Of a DNA stretch of 7,091 bases, positions 1 to 7,056 are shown piece by piece. Under the pieces are notes generated by a model. The model was not told the DNA's origin, did not search any database, and was given only the letters and a program-made list of their open reading frames with translations. Every line of letters starts with the position of its first letter. The first letter of the stretch is position 1. A program made the position numbers and the translations under genes. This DNA is from Coriobacteriia bacterium (GTDB lineage Bacteria; Actinomycetota; Coriobacteriia; Coriobacteriales; QAMH01): assembly GCA_900756605.1 (NCBI GenBank), contig CAAEKX010000201.1, forward strand, positions 1 to 7,091, given 5' to 3'.

Positions 1-871
1 CGAAGCGCACGATGCGGAACGCATCGCCGCACAGGCCGACGTCGCCTTCCTCGCCGTGCCCCATACGGCATCGCTCGCGATGACGCCCGCGCTCGTTGCC
101 GCCGGCGTCCAGGTCATAGACCTGTCGGCGGACTATCGTCTGGCCGATCCGGAGGTATACGAGGCGTGGTACGACGCCAAGCACACGAGCGTCGATTTGT
201 TGGCGCAGGCGGTCTACGGCCTGCCCGAGGTCGCTCGTGACGAGCTCAAGGCAGGCACGCCCGTTGTCGCCTGCCCTGGTTGTTATCCCACGGCATCTGC
301 CTTGGCGGCTCTGCCCATCATGGAAGCCGGCTTCAAAGGCGAGGGCCCCGTTACCATCGCGGCGCTTTCCGGCGTGTCGGGCGCTGGCCGCAAGGCGACG
401 CCCAAGACGCATTTCTGCAACGCGGACGAGTCGGTGGGGCTCTATGGTTTGCCGCATCGTCACACGCCCGAGATCGCCCAGACGCTCTCGCGCGCTGCTG
501 GTGCCGGTGTCGAGGTTATCTTCACGCCGCATCTCGTTCCGATGGTGCGTGGCCTGCTTTCGACGGTCTACATTCCGCTCGACGCGCCGCATACCATCGA
601 GGAGCTGCATGCGCTCTATGCCGCGCGCTATGCGTCCGAGCCGTTCGTGAGCGTGTGCCCTATCGGCACCATGCCGCAGACCTCATGGGTCGAGGGCTCG
701 AATCGGGCGCAGGTGGGTCTGCACCTCGCATCGGATGGCAAGCTGCTCGTTGCGAGTTGCGCGATTGACAATCTCGTCAAGGGCGCAGCCGGCCAGGCCA
801 TCCAGGCTGCGAATCTCGTGTGCGGTTTCGAGGAAACTGCTGGTCTTACCTATAGTTGCCCGGTGGTGTAG
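1..871 (+). CDS. argC: N-acetyl-gamma-glutamyl-phosphate reductase (5' partial)
   Basis: ArgC reduces N-acetylglutamyl-5-phosphate to N-acetylglutamate semialdehyde with NADPH, in the cytoplasm. The reading frame is open from base 2 (E-A-H-D-A-E...) and runs off the left edge, so the gene is cut by the window and not truncated in the genome. The GTG at 56 is an internal valine codon. About 289 residues are visible; the family is usually about 345, so roughly 55 N-terminal residues including the NADP-binding glycine motif are missing. The catalytic cysteine sits in PGCYPTA (Cys codon 281-283). The HRHTPEI motif (codons from 455) holds the expected catalytic histidine. SGVSGAGR and HLVPMVRG are also typical of the family. 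The stop TAG (869-871) lies 4 bases before argJ, as in an operon. Identification is firm. Confidence 0.96.
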   Translation, partial: EAHDAERIAAQADVAFLAVPHTASLAMTPALVAAGVQVIDLSADYRLADPEVYEAWYDAKHTSVDLLAQAVYGLPEVARDELKAGTPVVACPGCYPTASALAALPIMEAGFKGEGPVTIAALSGVSGAGRKATPKTHFCNADESVGLYGLPHRHTPEIAQTLSRAAGAGVEVIFTPHLVPMVRGLLSTVYIPLDAPHTIEELHALYAARYASEPFVSVCPIGTMPQTSWVEGSNRAQVGLHLASDGKLLVASCAIDNLVKGAAGQAIQAANLVCGFEETAGLTYSCPVV

Positions 872-875
872 AAAA

Positions 876-2096
876 ATGAGAGACGTTGAGTTCAACTACG
901 ACAAGAATGGTGTGACGGCGCCTGAGGGCTTTAGAGCGGCTGGCGTGCATGCCGGTTTCCGCAAGGACCCCAAACGTCTCGATGCCGCGCTTGTCGTGTC
1001 CGATGGTCCCGATACGGTGGCGTGCGGAATGTTCACGAAGAACGTCTTTTGCGCAGCACCCGTGCAGGTCGATCGCGATCTGCTCGCACATCACATGCCG
1101 CGTGCCGTCCTGCTCAACTCCGGTAACGCCAATGCCGCGACAGGCGAGCCGGGCCTGGCCATTGCGCGCAAGGCGGCGCAGGCGACCGCCCATGCCCTGG
1201 GGTTGCCCGAGGGCGAGGCGCTCGTTGCCTCGACGGGCGTCATCGGCGTCGATCTTCCCTGGACGCCCTTCGAGACGGGTATCCCCGCCCTCGTCGAGGC
1301 GCTGTCGCAGGACGGCGGCCATGATGCGGCTTGCGCCATCATGACCACGGATACGCACCCCAAGGAGCATGCCGTGCGCTTTGTCTACGACGGCAACGAA
1401 TATGCCGTAGGCGGTATGGTCAAGGGCTCGGGCATGATTCAGCCTGATATGGCGACCATGCTTGCCGTCATCACCACTGACATGCCCATCGCGCCCGATG
1501 ATGCGCGTCTCGCATTGCAAACGGCGGTCGATGTCTCCTTCAACAAGGTCACGGTCGATTCCGACACCTCGACCAACGACAGCGTCTTCTTCTTCTCGAG
1601 CAGCATGGGCGCACCCGTTGCCGATGCAGGCGAAGCAGCCGCCGTGCTCGCAGAGGCGCTGCGCGTCGTCTGCGAAGACCTTGCACGCCAGATTGCGGCC
1701 GATGGCGAGGGCGCGACCAAGCTCGTGACCGTCTTCGTGCGCGACGCAAAGGACGAGGCCGATGCCGACAAGGCGGCACGTACCATTGCAAATTCGCCGC
1801 TCGTCAAGACGGCCATCGCGGGTCACGATTGCAACTGGGGCCGTATCGCGGCGGCGCTCGGCCGCAGCGGCGCGAGCTTCGAGCAGCATGACGTCGACAT
1901 CGACATCATGGGCATGCCCGTGTTGCGCGCAGGTTTGCCGTGCGGCTTTGACGAGGACGAGGCGCTGCGCCGCTTCGAAGACGACGAAATCGTCATCGAG
2001 GTCTCTCTTGGCACGGGTGGTGGTGCGGATACGCGTGTGTGGACCTGTGACCTCACCCACGAATACATTCACATCAACGCCGACTATCGCAGCTAG
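876..2096 (+). CDS. argJ: Ornithine acetyltransferase / possibly bifunctional with N-acetylglutamate synthase (ArgJ)
   Basis: ArgJ moves the acetyl group from N-acetylornithine to glutamate, giving ornithine and N-acetylglutamate (cyclic pathway). Some members also use acetyl-CoA. The protein is 406 residues, the normal family length. It is made as a precursor that cuts itself before a threonine: the motif KGSGMIQPDMATML is at residues 183-196, so Thr194 (codon 1455-1457) should become the N-terminal nucleophile, giving chains of about 193 and 213 residues. The oxyanion pair Thr120-Gly121 is in STGVIG, NSGNANA lies at 81-87, and the conserved end INADYRS is intact. The frame stays open upstream into argC, but ATG 876 gives the family's normal N-terminus. 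The start has only a weak G-rich ribosome site (GGTGGTG, 862-868) overlapping the argC stop, so translation probably depends on coupling to argC. The sequence cannot show whether acetyl-CoA is also used. Confidence 0.96.
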   Translation: MRDVEFNYDKNGVTAPEGFRAAGVHAGFRKDPKRLDAALVVSDGPDTVACGMFTKNVFCAAPVQVDRDLLAHHMPRAVLLNSGNANAATGEPGLAIARKAAQATAHALGLPEGEALVASTGVIGVDLPWTPFETGIPALVEALSQDGGHDAACAIMTTDTHPKEHAVRFVYDGNEYAVGGMVKGSGMIQPDMATMLAVITTDMPIAPDDARLALQTAVDVSFNKVTVDSDTSTNDSVFFFSSSMGAPVADAGEAAAVLAEALRVVCEDLARQIAADGEGATKLVTVFVRDAKDEADADKAARTIANSPLVKTAIAGHDCNWGRIAAALGRSGASFEQHDVDIDIMGMPVLRAGLPCGFDEDEALRRFEDDEIVIEVSLGTGGGADTRVWTCDLTHEYIHINADYRS

Positions 2097-2112
2097 TCCA
2101 GACAGGAAGACA

Positions 2113-2120
2113 AGAGGAGA
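2113..2120 (+). promoter_or_regulatory. Ribosome binding site of argB
   Basis: The purine run AGAGGAGA contains AGGAG and ends 2 bases before the argB ATG (AGGAG itself ends 3 bases before). This is a strong but rather close Shine-Dalgarno site. A second purine run, AGGAAGA at 2104-2110, lies 12 bases upstream. Together they support ATG 2123, and argB thus has its own site rather than relying on the argJ stop. Confidence 0.7.
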
Positions 2121-2122
2121 AC

Positions 2123-3118
2123 ATGCAATATCGCAAGAAATACGACGAGGTTGACGTAGCGGACATCGATGCGCTTCCCAATCAGTTGCGTGCTCGCGTG
2201 CTGCTCGACGCGCTGCCCTGGATCGAGGATATCACGGGAAAGACGGTCGTCATCAAGTATGGCGGGGCGGCCATGGTGGCAGGCGAGCTGCGCGACGCGG
2301 TTGTCGATGACATCATCATGCTCAAGCTCATGGGTGCCAATCCCATCATCGTGCATGGTGGCGGCCCCAATATCAACGCCATGCTCAAGCGCCTCGACAT
2401 TCCCACGCACTTCGAGGGCGGCCAGCGCGTGACCGACGAGCAGACGATGGAGATCGTCAAGATGACCCTCGTCGGCCAGGTCAACCAGGACCTTGTGAGC
2501 GCCATCAACAAGCACGGGTCGGTTGCCGTCGGCCTCAATGGTGCCGACGCGAAGATCATCCAGGCCGAGCCGCTCGACCCGAAGCTCGGGCGCGTGGGCA
2601 AGGTCAAGTCCATCAACACCCGTCTCATCGAGGATTTGCTCGCGGCGGACTACATCCCCGTCATCGCGACGGTTGGCTATGGTGACGACGGCGACTATAA
2701 CATCAACGCGGACACCGTCGCAGGCGAGATCGCGGCGGCGGTCGGTGCGCAGAAGATCGTCTTCATCACCGATGTCGATGGCATCTACACGGACTTCGAT
2801 GACAAGTCGACGCTCGTCTTCCGCATGGCGCTTTCCGAGGCCGTCGAGCTCGCCAACGAGGGCACGATGTCGAGTGGCATGATCCCCAAGATCAATGCCT
2901 GCGTGACGGCGCTCTCGGCGGGCGTACGCAAGGCGCACATCATCAACGGCACGGTCCCCCATTCGCTTGTCCTCGAGATCTTTACCGATTCGGGTGTCGG
3001 TACGCTCATCGTGCGCCATCAAGACGATTCGATGAATCCGGACTTCGTCGAGGCGCCGGTGAGCAACTTCGCAAGCAAGCTCGACCAATCCATCCAGACC
3101 ATCGGAAGGAGTGAGTAA
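2123..3118 (+). CDS. argB: Acetylglutamate kinase, with N-terminal helix region and C-terminal tail
   Basis: ArgB phosphorylates N-acetylglutamate with ATP; in organisms using ArgJ this is normally the step inhibited by arginine. It belongs to the amino acid kinase fold. Visible motifs are KYGGAAM (45-51, phosphate-binding Lys45), HGGGPNIN (78-85), FEGGQRVTDE (97-106), YNINADTVAGEIA (192-204), TDVDGIY (216-222) and SGMIPKI (251-257). About 40 residues precede the first kinase motif. They include a segment (about 19-37) likely to form the N-terminal helix that joins dimers into hexamers in arginine-sensitive kinases; that is family knowledge applied by inference. At 331 residues it is longer than the usual ~290-300. 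The extra lies mainly in a polar tail after GVGTLIV (residues 298-331) with no motif I recognise. The last codons of the tail also form the ribosome site of argD. Identification is firm; the tail is unexplained. Confidence 0.96.
   Translation: MQYRKKYDEVDVADIDALPNQLRARVLLDALPWIEDITGKTVVIKYGGAAMVAGELRDAVVDDIIMLKLMGANPIIVHGGGPNINAMLKRLDIPTHFEGGQRVTDEQTMEIVKMTLVGQVNQDLVSAINKHGSVAVGLNGADAKIIQAEPLDPKLGRVGKVKSINTRLIEDLLAADYIPVIATVGYGDDGDYNINADTVAGEIAAAVGAQKIVFITDVDGIYTDFDDKSTLVFRMALSEAVELANEGTMSSGMIPKINACVTALSAGVRKAHIINGTVPHSLVLEIFTDSGVGTLIVRHQDDSMNPDFVEAPVSNFASKLDQSIQTIGRSE
3106..3113 (+). promoter_or_regulatory. Ribosome binding site of argD, inside the end of argB
   Basis: AAGGAG (3106-3111) lies within the final codons of argB (G-R-S-E). 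It sits 12 bases before the argD ATG at 3124, somewhat longer than the usual spacing. No purine-rich site lies closer, so this is the most likely initiation signal, and it ties argD start-up to ribosomes finishing argB. Confidence 0.6.
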
Positions 3119-3123
3119 TCGAC

Positions 3124-4344
3124 ATGGGAAAGCAATTCGACAAGGCACAGCAGCTCGATGACACCTACGTCATGCACACCTTCGCTCGCAAGCCGGTCGA
3201 GTTCGTCTCGGGTGCGGGGCAGTGGCTCATCGATGACGAGGGGAACGAATACCGTGACTTCCTCTCGGGCATTGGCGTCGTGAGCGTCGGGCACTGCAAC
3301 TCGCGTGTCACCGAGGCAATCACCGAGCAGGCAAACAAGCTCGTCCACGTGAGCAACTACTTCTACGTCGAACATCGCGGCGAGCTCGCCGAGCGCATCT
3401 CGGACATGCTCGCACATGGTACGGAGGCGGTCTGGCAGAGCTTCTTCGCCAACTCCGGCGCCGAGGCAAACGAGGGTGCCATCAAGCTGGCGCGCCTATG
3501 GGGCGCCAAAAACCTTGGGGGCGCCTACGGCATCATCTCGGCCGAGAAGTCCTTTCACGGCAGGACGCTTGCCACGCTCGCGGCAACTGCGCAAGACAAC
3601 AAGCAGGATCCCTTCGCACCGCTTCCGGCGGGCTTTGGACGTACGCCGCTCAACGACATCGACGCGCTTGCGGCTGCGCTCGACGGCGAGGTCGATGGCA
3701 CGCGTCCCTGCGCGCTCATGATCGAGTGCATCCAGGGTGAATCCGGCGTCTGGCCGTGCTCGCTCGAATACCTCAAGGCGGCTCGCGAGATGACCTCCGA
3801 GCGCGGCATGCTCCTCATCGTCGATGAGGTGCAAACGGGCTTTTGCCGTACGGGCTCGTACTTCGCCTTCCAGTCCTACGGCATCGAACCCGATATCGTG
3901 ACGATGGCAAAAGGCATCGCCGATGGCATCCCCATGGGCGCGTTTGCCGCCAAGACCGATCTTGCCGCACTCATGCAGCCGGGCATGCACGGGACGACTT
4001 TCGGTGGCGGCCCGCTCGCCTGCGCGGCAGCAGATGCGACCACCAAGATCATGTGCGAGGAGGGCTTCCTCGACCATGTGAACGAGATGGGCGCCTATCT
4101 GCGTGAGAAACTGGCCGAGCTGCCCTTCGTGATGGACGTACGTGGCAAAGGCCTCATGTGTGGCATCAGCTTGGATAAGCCCGTCGCCAACCAGGTGGTG
4201 CTCAACGCGCTGCGGCATGGCTTCGTGCTCAACGCTCCGGCGGCTGACATCATTCGCTTCCTGCCACCGCTCATCATCGAGAAGGATGACATCGATGCGC
4301 TCGCCGAAGCGTTCCCGACCATATACGAGGAGGTTGCACAATGA
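3124..4344 (+). CDS. argD: Acetylornithine aminotransferase
   Basis: This class III, pyridoxal-phosphate-dependent aminotransferase converts N-acetylglutamate semialdehyde to N-acetylornithine with glutamate as amino donor. The 406 residues are full length for the family. SGAEANEGAIKLAR (111-124) and FHGRT (144-148) form part of the cofactor pocket. Asp234 in IVDEVQTG contacts the pyridine nitrogen. Lys263 in MAKGIADGIPMGA (codon 3910-3912) is the Schiff-base lysine. HGTTFGGGPLAC (289-300) supplies the phosphate-contacting threonine. Related enzymes (4-aminobutyrate or ornithine aminotransferase) share these motifs, so the specific call rests largely on the position between argB and argF. The same enzyme can act as succinyldiaminopimelate aminotransferase in lysine synthesis in some bacteria; the sequence does not decide this. 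The stop overlaps the argF start (ATGA). Confidence 0.94.
   Translation: MGKQFDKAQQLDDTYVMHTFARKPVEFVSGAGQWLIDDEGNEYRDFLSGIGVVSVGHCNSRVTEAITEQANKLVHVSNYFYVEHRGELAERISDMLAHGTEAVWQSFFANSGAEANEGAIKLARLWGAKNLGGAYGIISAEKSFHGRTLATLAATAQDNKQDPFAPLPAGFGRTPLNDIDALAAALDGEVDGTRPCALMIECIQGESGVWPCSLEYLKAAREMTSERGMLLIVDEVQTGFCRTGSYFAFQSYGIEPDIVTMAKGIADGIPMGAFAAKTDLAALMQPGMHGTTFGGGPLACAAADATTKIMCEEGFLDHVNEMGAYLREKLAELPFVMDVRGKGLMCGISLDKPVANQVVLNALRHGFVLNAPAADIIRFLPPLIIEKDDIDALAEAFPTIYEEVAQ
4327..4334 (+). promoter_or_regulatory. Ribosome binding site of argF, inside the end of argD
   Basis: GAGGAGGT is a near-ideal Shine-Dalgarno sequence, 6 bases before the argF ATG at 4341. It is the strongest site in the window and lies within the last argD codons (E-E-V-A-Q). 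It fixes the argF start despite the 4-base overlap with argD. Confidence 0.85.
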
Positions 4345-5285
4345 GCCAGAACACGCTCGCCGGACGCGATTGCCTGCGTCTGCTCGATTTGACGCCCGAG
4401 GAGTTCACGCTCGTGCTCGATACGGCCGCACGGCAAAAGGCCGACTGGAAGAACGGCGTGCACGATGCTCCCTGCACGGGCAAGGCCGTCGCCATCATCA
4501 TGGAGAAGCCAAGTCTGCGCACGCGCTCGAGCTTCGAGATTGGCACCTATCGTCTGGGGGCGCACCCGCTCGTCATGAGCGATGACCACTCGGCGTTCAG
4601 TCGTGGCGAGACCGTGCAGGACACGACGCTCGTGCTCGAGCGCTTTGTCGATGCCATCGTATTGCGCACCTACGAGCAGAGCAAGGTCGTCGAGGTCGCC
4701 CAATGGGCAAGCATTCCCGTCATCAATGCGCTCTCCGATGACTTTCATCCCTGCCAGGGCCTGGCGGACGCCCTGACGATTCGAGAGCACAAGGGCAAGC
4801 TCGCGGGCCTCACCATCGCCTATGTGGGCGATGGCAACAACATGGCCCATACCTATCTTGAAATGGGCGTTTTGGCGGGCATGAACGTGAAACTGGGATT
4901 TCCCGCGATCCACACGCCCGATCCCGTCGTTATCGCCGAGTGCGAGAAGATCGCTTCCATGACCGGCGCTTCGATCGAGCTTTTCAACGATCCGCGCGAG
5001 GCGGTTGCCGGTGCTGACGTGGTCATCACCGATACCTGGACTTCCATGGGCGACGAGGACGAGCATGACCAGCGCGTTGCCGAGTTCGAAGGCTTCCAGG
5101 TCAACGCCGAGCTCATGACTTTAGCCGCCGATGATGCCCTTTTCATGCATTGCCTACCTGCCCATCGTGGCGAGGAAGTCACTGACGAGGTAATGGATGC
5201 TCCGTACTCGGTGATTTTCGACGAGGCGGAAAATCGCCTGCATGCCCAGAAGGCACTGCTCTCGCTCGTGATGGGGGCGCAGTAG
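4341..5285 (+). CDS. argF: Ornithine carbamoyltransferase (anabolic)
   Basis: ArgF joins carbamoyl phosphate to ornithine to give citrulline. The protein is 314 residues, the standard length for the trimeric enzyme. The carbamoyl-phosphate site reads SLRTR (58-62), a variant of the more common STRTR, followed by HPCQGLADA (136-144). The ornithine side is shown by DTWTSMG (231-237), the DxxxSMG signature of true ornithine enzymes. HCLPAHRGEEV (270-280) carries the catalytic cysteine loop. The SMG signature and HCLPAHRGEEV loop argue against acetyl- or succinylornithine carbamoyltransferase and against aspartate carbamoyltransferase. The ATG overlaps the argD TGA by four bases and has a strong ribosome site. 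The neighbours point to the biosynthetic role rather than the catabolic arginine deiminase role, as no arcA or arcC is present in the window. Confidence 0.96.
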   Translation: MSQNTLAGRDCLRLLDLTPEEFTLVLDTAARQKADWKNGVHDAPCTGKAVAIIMEKPSLRTRSSFEIGTYRLGAHPLVMSDDHSAFSRGETVQDTTLVLERFVDAIVLRTYEQSKVVEVAQWASIPVINALSDDFHPCQGLADALTIREHKGKLAGLTIAYVGDGNNMAHTYLEMGVLAGMNVKLGFPAIHTPDPVVIAECEKIASMTGASIELFNDPREAVAGADVVITDTWTSMGDEDEHDQRVAEFEGFQVNAELMTLAADDALFMHCLPAHRGEEVTDEVMDAPYSVIFDEAENRLHAQKALLSLVMGAQ

Positions 5286-5286
5286 C

Positions 5287-5721
5287 ATGGCAGGTGCGCG
5301 CAAAGAGCGCCAGGATGCGATTCGTGACCTTGTCCGGCACAATCACATTCGCACGCAATCCGATCTCGTCGCGCAGCTGCGCGACCGCGGCTTCGATGTC
5401 ACGCAGGCGACCATCTCGCGCGACATCACGGACCTCGGCCTCGAGAAGGATGTTAGGGGCGTCTACATGCTGCCGGAGGATTACCGCCTCCGCTCGATTG
5501 CGGCAAGCGCCGTACGCGAGACGCGCCGGGCACAAAACCAGGTGCTGCTTCTCTGCGATCCCGGCACGGCTTCGAGTGTGGCGGCGGCGCTCGACGCCTC
5601 GCAAACGCAGGGCGTGCTCGGTAGCATCGCGGGTGACGATACGATACTCGTCATTTGCGCTGACGACGCGCAGGGCGAGAGATTTCAAATTGACGTGAAC
5701 CAGCTGCTCGAGAAGAAGTAA
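5287..5721 (+). CDS. argR: Arginine repressor ArgR
   Basis: ArgR is a hexameric, arginine-binding DNA-binding protein that represses arginine biosynthesis genes by binding ARG-box operators. At 144 residues it is slightly under the usual ~150. The N-terminal winged helix domain (about 1-65) contains the recognition helix TQATISRDI (39-47), typical of the family. The C-terminal domain (about 83-144) contains DPGTASSVAAALD and GSIAGDDTILVI (112-123); the acidic pair Asp117-Asp118 is the expected arginine contact. The ATG lies one base after the argF stop. Its ribosome site is poor (a G run at 5273-5277), so it is probably translated by coupling to argF and at a lower level. Being inside the operon, it should be repressed along with its targets, which is negative autoregulation (inference). 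The operator would lie upstream of argC, outside the window. Confidence 0.96.
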   Translation: MAGARKERQDAIRDLVRHNHIRTQSDLVAQLRDRGFDVTQATISRDITDLGLEKDVRGVYMLPEDYRLRSIAASAVRETRRAQNQVLLLCDPGTASSVAAALDASQTQGVLGSIAGDDTILVICADDAQGERFQIDVNQLLEKK

Positions 5722-5735
5722 ACTCGGCTGACTCG

Positions 5736-5747
5736 AAAGGAAGGAAG
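5736..5747 (+). promoter_or_regulatory. Ribosome binding site of argG
   Basis: A purine run (AAAGGAAGGAAG) precedes two in-frame ATGs at 5749 and 5755. The upstream part (AAGGAAG, 5737-5743) is spaced 5 bases from ATG 5749; the downstream part (5741-5747) is spaced 7 from ATG 5755. Either start is possible and they differ by only two residues (Met-Glu). Confidence 0.7.
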
Positions 5748-5748
5748 A

Positions 5749-6978
5749 ATGGAAATGGAAAAGGACAAGGTCGTACTTGCATACTCGGGTGGTCTCGATA
5801 CATCCGTCTGCATCAAGTGGCTCATGGAGGAAAAGGGTCTCGACGTCATCGCGGTGACGGGTGATGTCGGGCAGGAGCGCCAGGACCTCGAGTTCGTCAA
5901 GAAGAAGGCCCTGCAGGTCGGCGCCATCGAGGCGCTGGCCATCGACATGCGCGAGGAATTCGTCAATGACTTCTTGACCAAGGCATTGGCCGCTAACTGC
6001 ATGTACGAGAACAAGTACCCGATGGTGAGCGCATTGTCGCGCCCCGTCATCTCCAAGAACCTCGTTGAGATTGCGCATAAGTACGGTGCGAAGTACATCG
6101 CCCACGGCTGCACTGGCAAGGGCAACGACCAGGTTCGCTTCGAGGTCGCCATCCAGAGCCTCGACCCCGAAATCAAGGTGCTTGCCCCCGTGCGCGAGTG
6201 GGATCTGCATACGCGCAATGACGAGATGGAGTACGCGAAGAATCACGGCATCCCCGTTCCCACGACGAAGGCATCGCCCTATTCCATCGACGATAACCTT
6301 TGGGGTCGCGCCATCGAGTGCGGCGAGCTCGAGGATCCGTGGAGCGAGCCGCTCGAGGACATCTACACGATGACCACCTCGAGCTACGAGGCCCCGGCAG
6401 AGGGCGAGTACGTCGTCATCAGCTTCGATGCGGGCGTGCCCTGTGCACTGGATGGCGAGAAGATGAGCTTCCATGACATCATCCTCAAGATGAACGAGAT
6501 TGCGGGCCGCAACGGCTTCGGCCGCGTTGACATGATCGAGAACCGTCTCGTCGGCGTGAAGAGCCGCGAGTGCTATGAGGTGCCTGGTGCGCTGTCCATC
6601 ATCCAGGCGCACAAGGCCCTCGAGGACCTGTGCCTGGAACGCGAGCTTCTGCACTTCAAGCCCATCGTGGAGCAGAAGTGGGCAGAGCTCGTCTACGACG
6701 GTCTGTGGTTCTCGCCCCTCAAGGAGGCCCTGGATGGCTTCTGCTCGACCACCCAGCAGCTCGTCACGGGCGACGTGCGCCTGCGTTTCCTCAAGGGTAG
6801 CTGCGTGACGGTCGGACGTCGCAGCAAGTACTCGCTCTACGATTATGGCCTGGCAACGTATGACTCCGCCGACACCTTCAACCGTGATAGCGCCGAGGGT
6901 TTCATCGACCTTTTCGGCCTGTCGACGCGCGTGTGGGCGAAGCACCGTCAGGACGAGGGCTGCCCCGGCGTCGTCTAG
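5749..6978 (+). CDS. argG: Argininosuccinate synthase
   Basis: ArgG condenses citrulline and aspartate to argininosuccinate, using ATP (forming AMP and pyrophosphate). The 409 residues fit the common ~400-residue bacterial type. The N-terminal ATP pyrophosphatase loop is AYSGGLDTS (11-19), followed by TGDVGQ (37-42). AHGCTGKGNDQVRFE (118-132) and YSIDDNLWGRAIECGELEDPW (178-198) line the nucleotide, aspartate and citrulline sites. GRVDMIENRLVGVKSR and GRRSKYSLYDYGLATYD toward the C-terminus complete the family pattern. A start at ATG 5755 would remove only two residues. It is the last gene of the cluster, 27 bases after argR, and is followed by a terminator; argH, which often follows argG, is not seen here. 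Identification is firm. Confidence 0.97.
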   Translation: MEMEKDKVVLAYSGGLDTSVCIKWLMEEKGLDVIAVTGDVGQERQDLEFVKKKALQVGAIEALAIDMREEFVNDFLTKALAANCMYENKYPMVSALSRPVISKNLVEIAHKYGAKYIAHGCTGKGNDQVRFEVAIQSLDPEIKVLAPVREWDLHTRNDEMEYAKNHGIPVPTTKASPYSIDDNLWGRAIECGELEDPWSEPLEDIYTMTTSSYEAPAEGEYVVISFDAGVPCALDGEKMSFHDIILKMNEIAGRNGFGRVDMIENRLVGVKSRECYEVPGALSIIQAHKALEDLCLERELLHFKPIVEQKWAELVYDGLWFSPLKEALDGFCSTTQQLVTGDVRLRFLKGSCVTVGRRSKYSLYDYGLATYDSADTFNRDSAEGFIDLFGLSTRVWAKHRQDEGCPGVV

Positions 6979-7007
6979 AAGACACGCATCATCGCCTTCC
7001 TGGCATC

Positions 7008-7045
7008 AAAAAAACGGGCCGCGCATTGCGCGGCCCGTTCTCTTT
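7008..7045 (+). terminator. Rho-independent terminator after argG, possibly bidirectional
   Basis: A perfect 12-base inverted repeat (AACGGGCCGCGC at 7013-7024 and its complement at 7028-7039) flanks a 3-base ATT loop, 34 bases after the argG stop. On the + strand it is followed by CTCTTT, giving an interrupted T tract (TTCTCTTT). On the - strand it is followed by an unbroken run of seven T (the A run at 7008-7014). It can therefore end the arg transcript, and it looks at least as good for transcription arriving from the right. Confidence 0.88.
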
Positions 7046-7056
7046 GCGGATATACC

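Noticed and set aside
56..58. GTG as a start codon for argC
   Set aside because: The frame is open to the window edge and the residues before it (DVAFLAV) match the ArgC Rossmann domain, so GTG is an internal valine.
735..875. Upstream extension of argJ into argC
   Set aside because: The frame is open but the added residues overlap the conserved end of ArgC and do not resemble ArgJ; ATG 876 gives the normal N-terminus.
846..2072. 408-codon open frame on the - strand opposite argJ
   Set aside because: Mirror frame of argJ, with composition typical of an antisense shadow and no recognisable motif.
5722..5748. Possible ARG box or promoter between argR and argG
   Set aside because: The 27 bases show a ribosome site but no AT-rich palindrome like an ARG box and no room for a full promoter.
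5179..6945. 588-codon open frame on the - strand opposite the end of argF, argR and argG
   Set aside because: It is antisense to three clearly recognisable genes. Long antisense frames arise readily in GC-rich genes with strong third-position bias. Its translation is rich in Arg, His, Leu, Ala and Asp with no recognisable domain.
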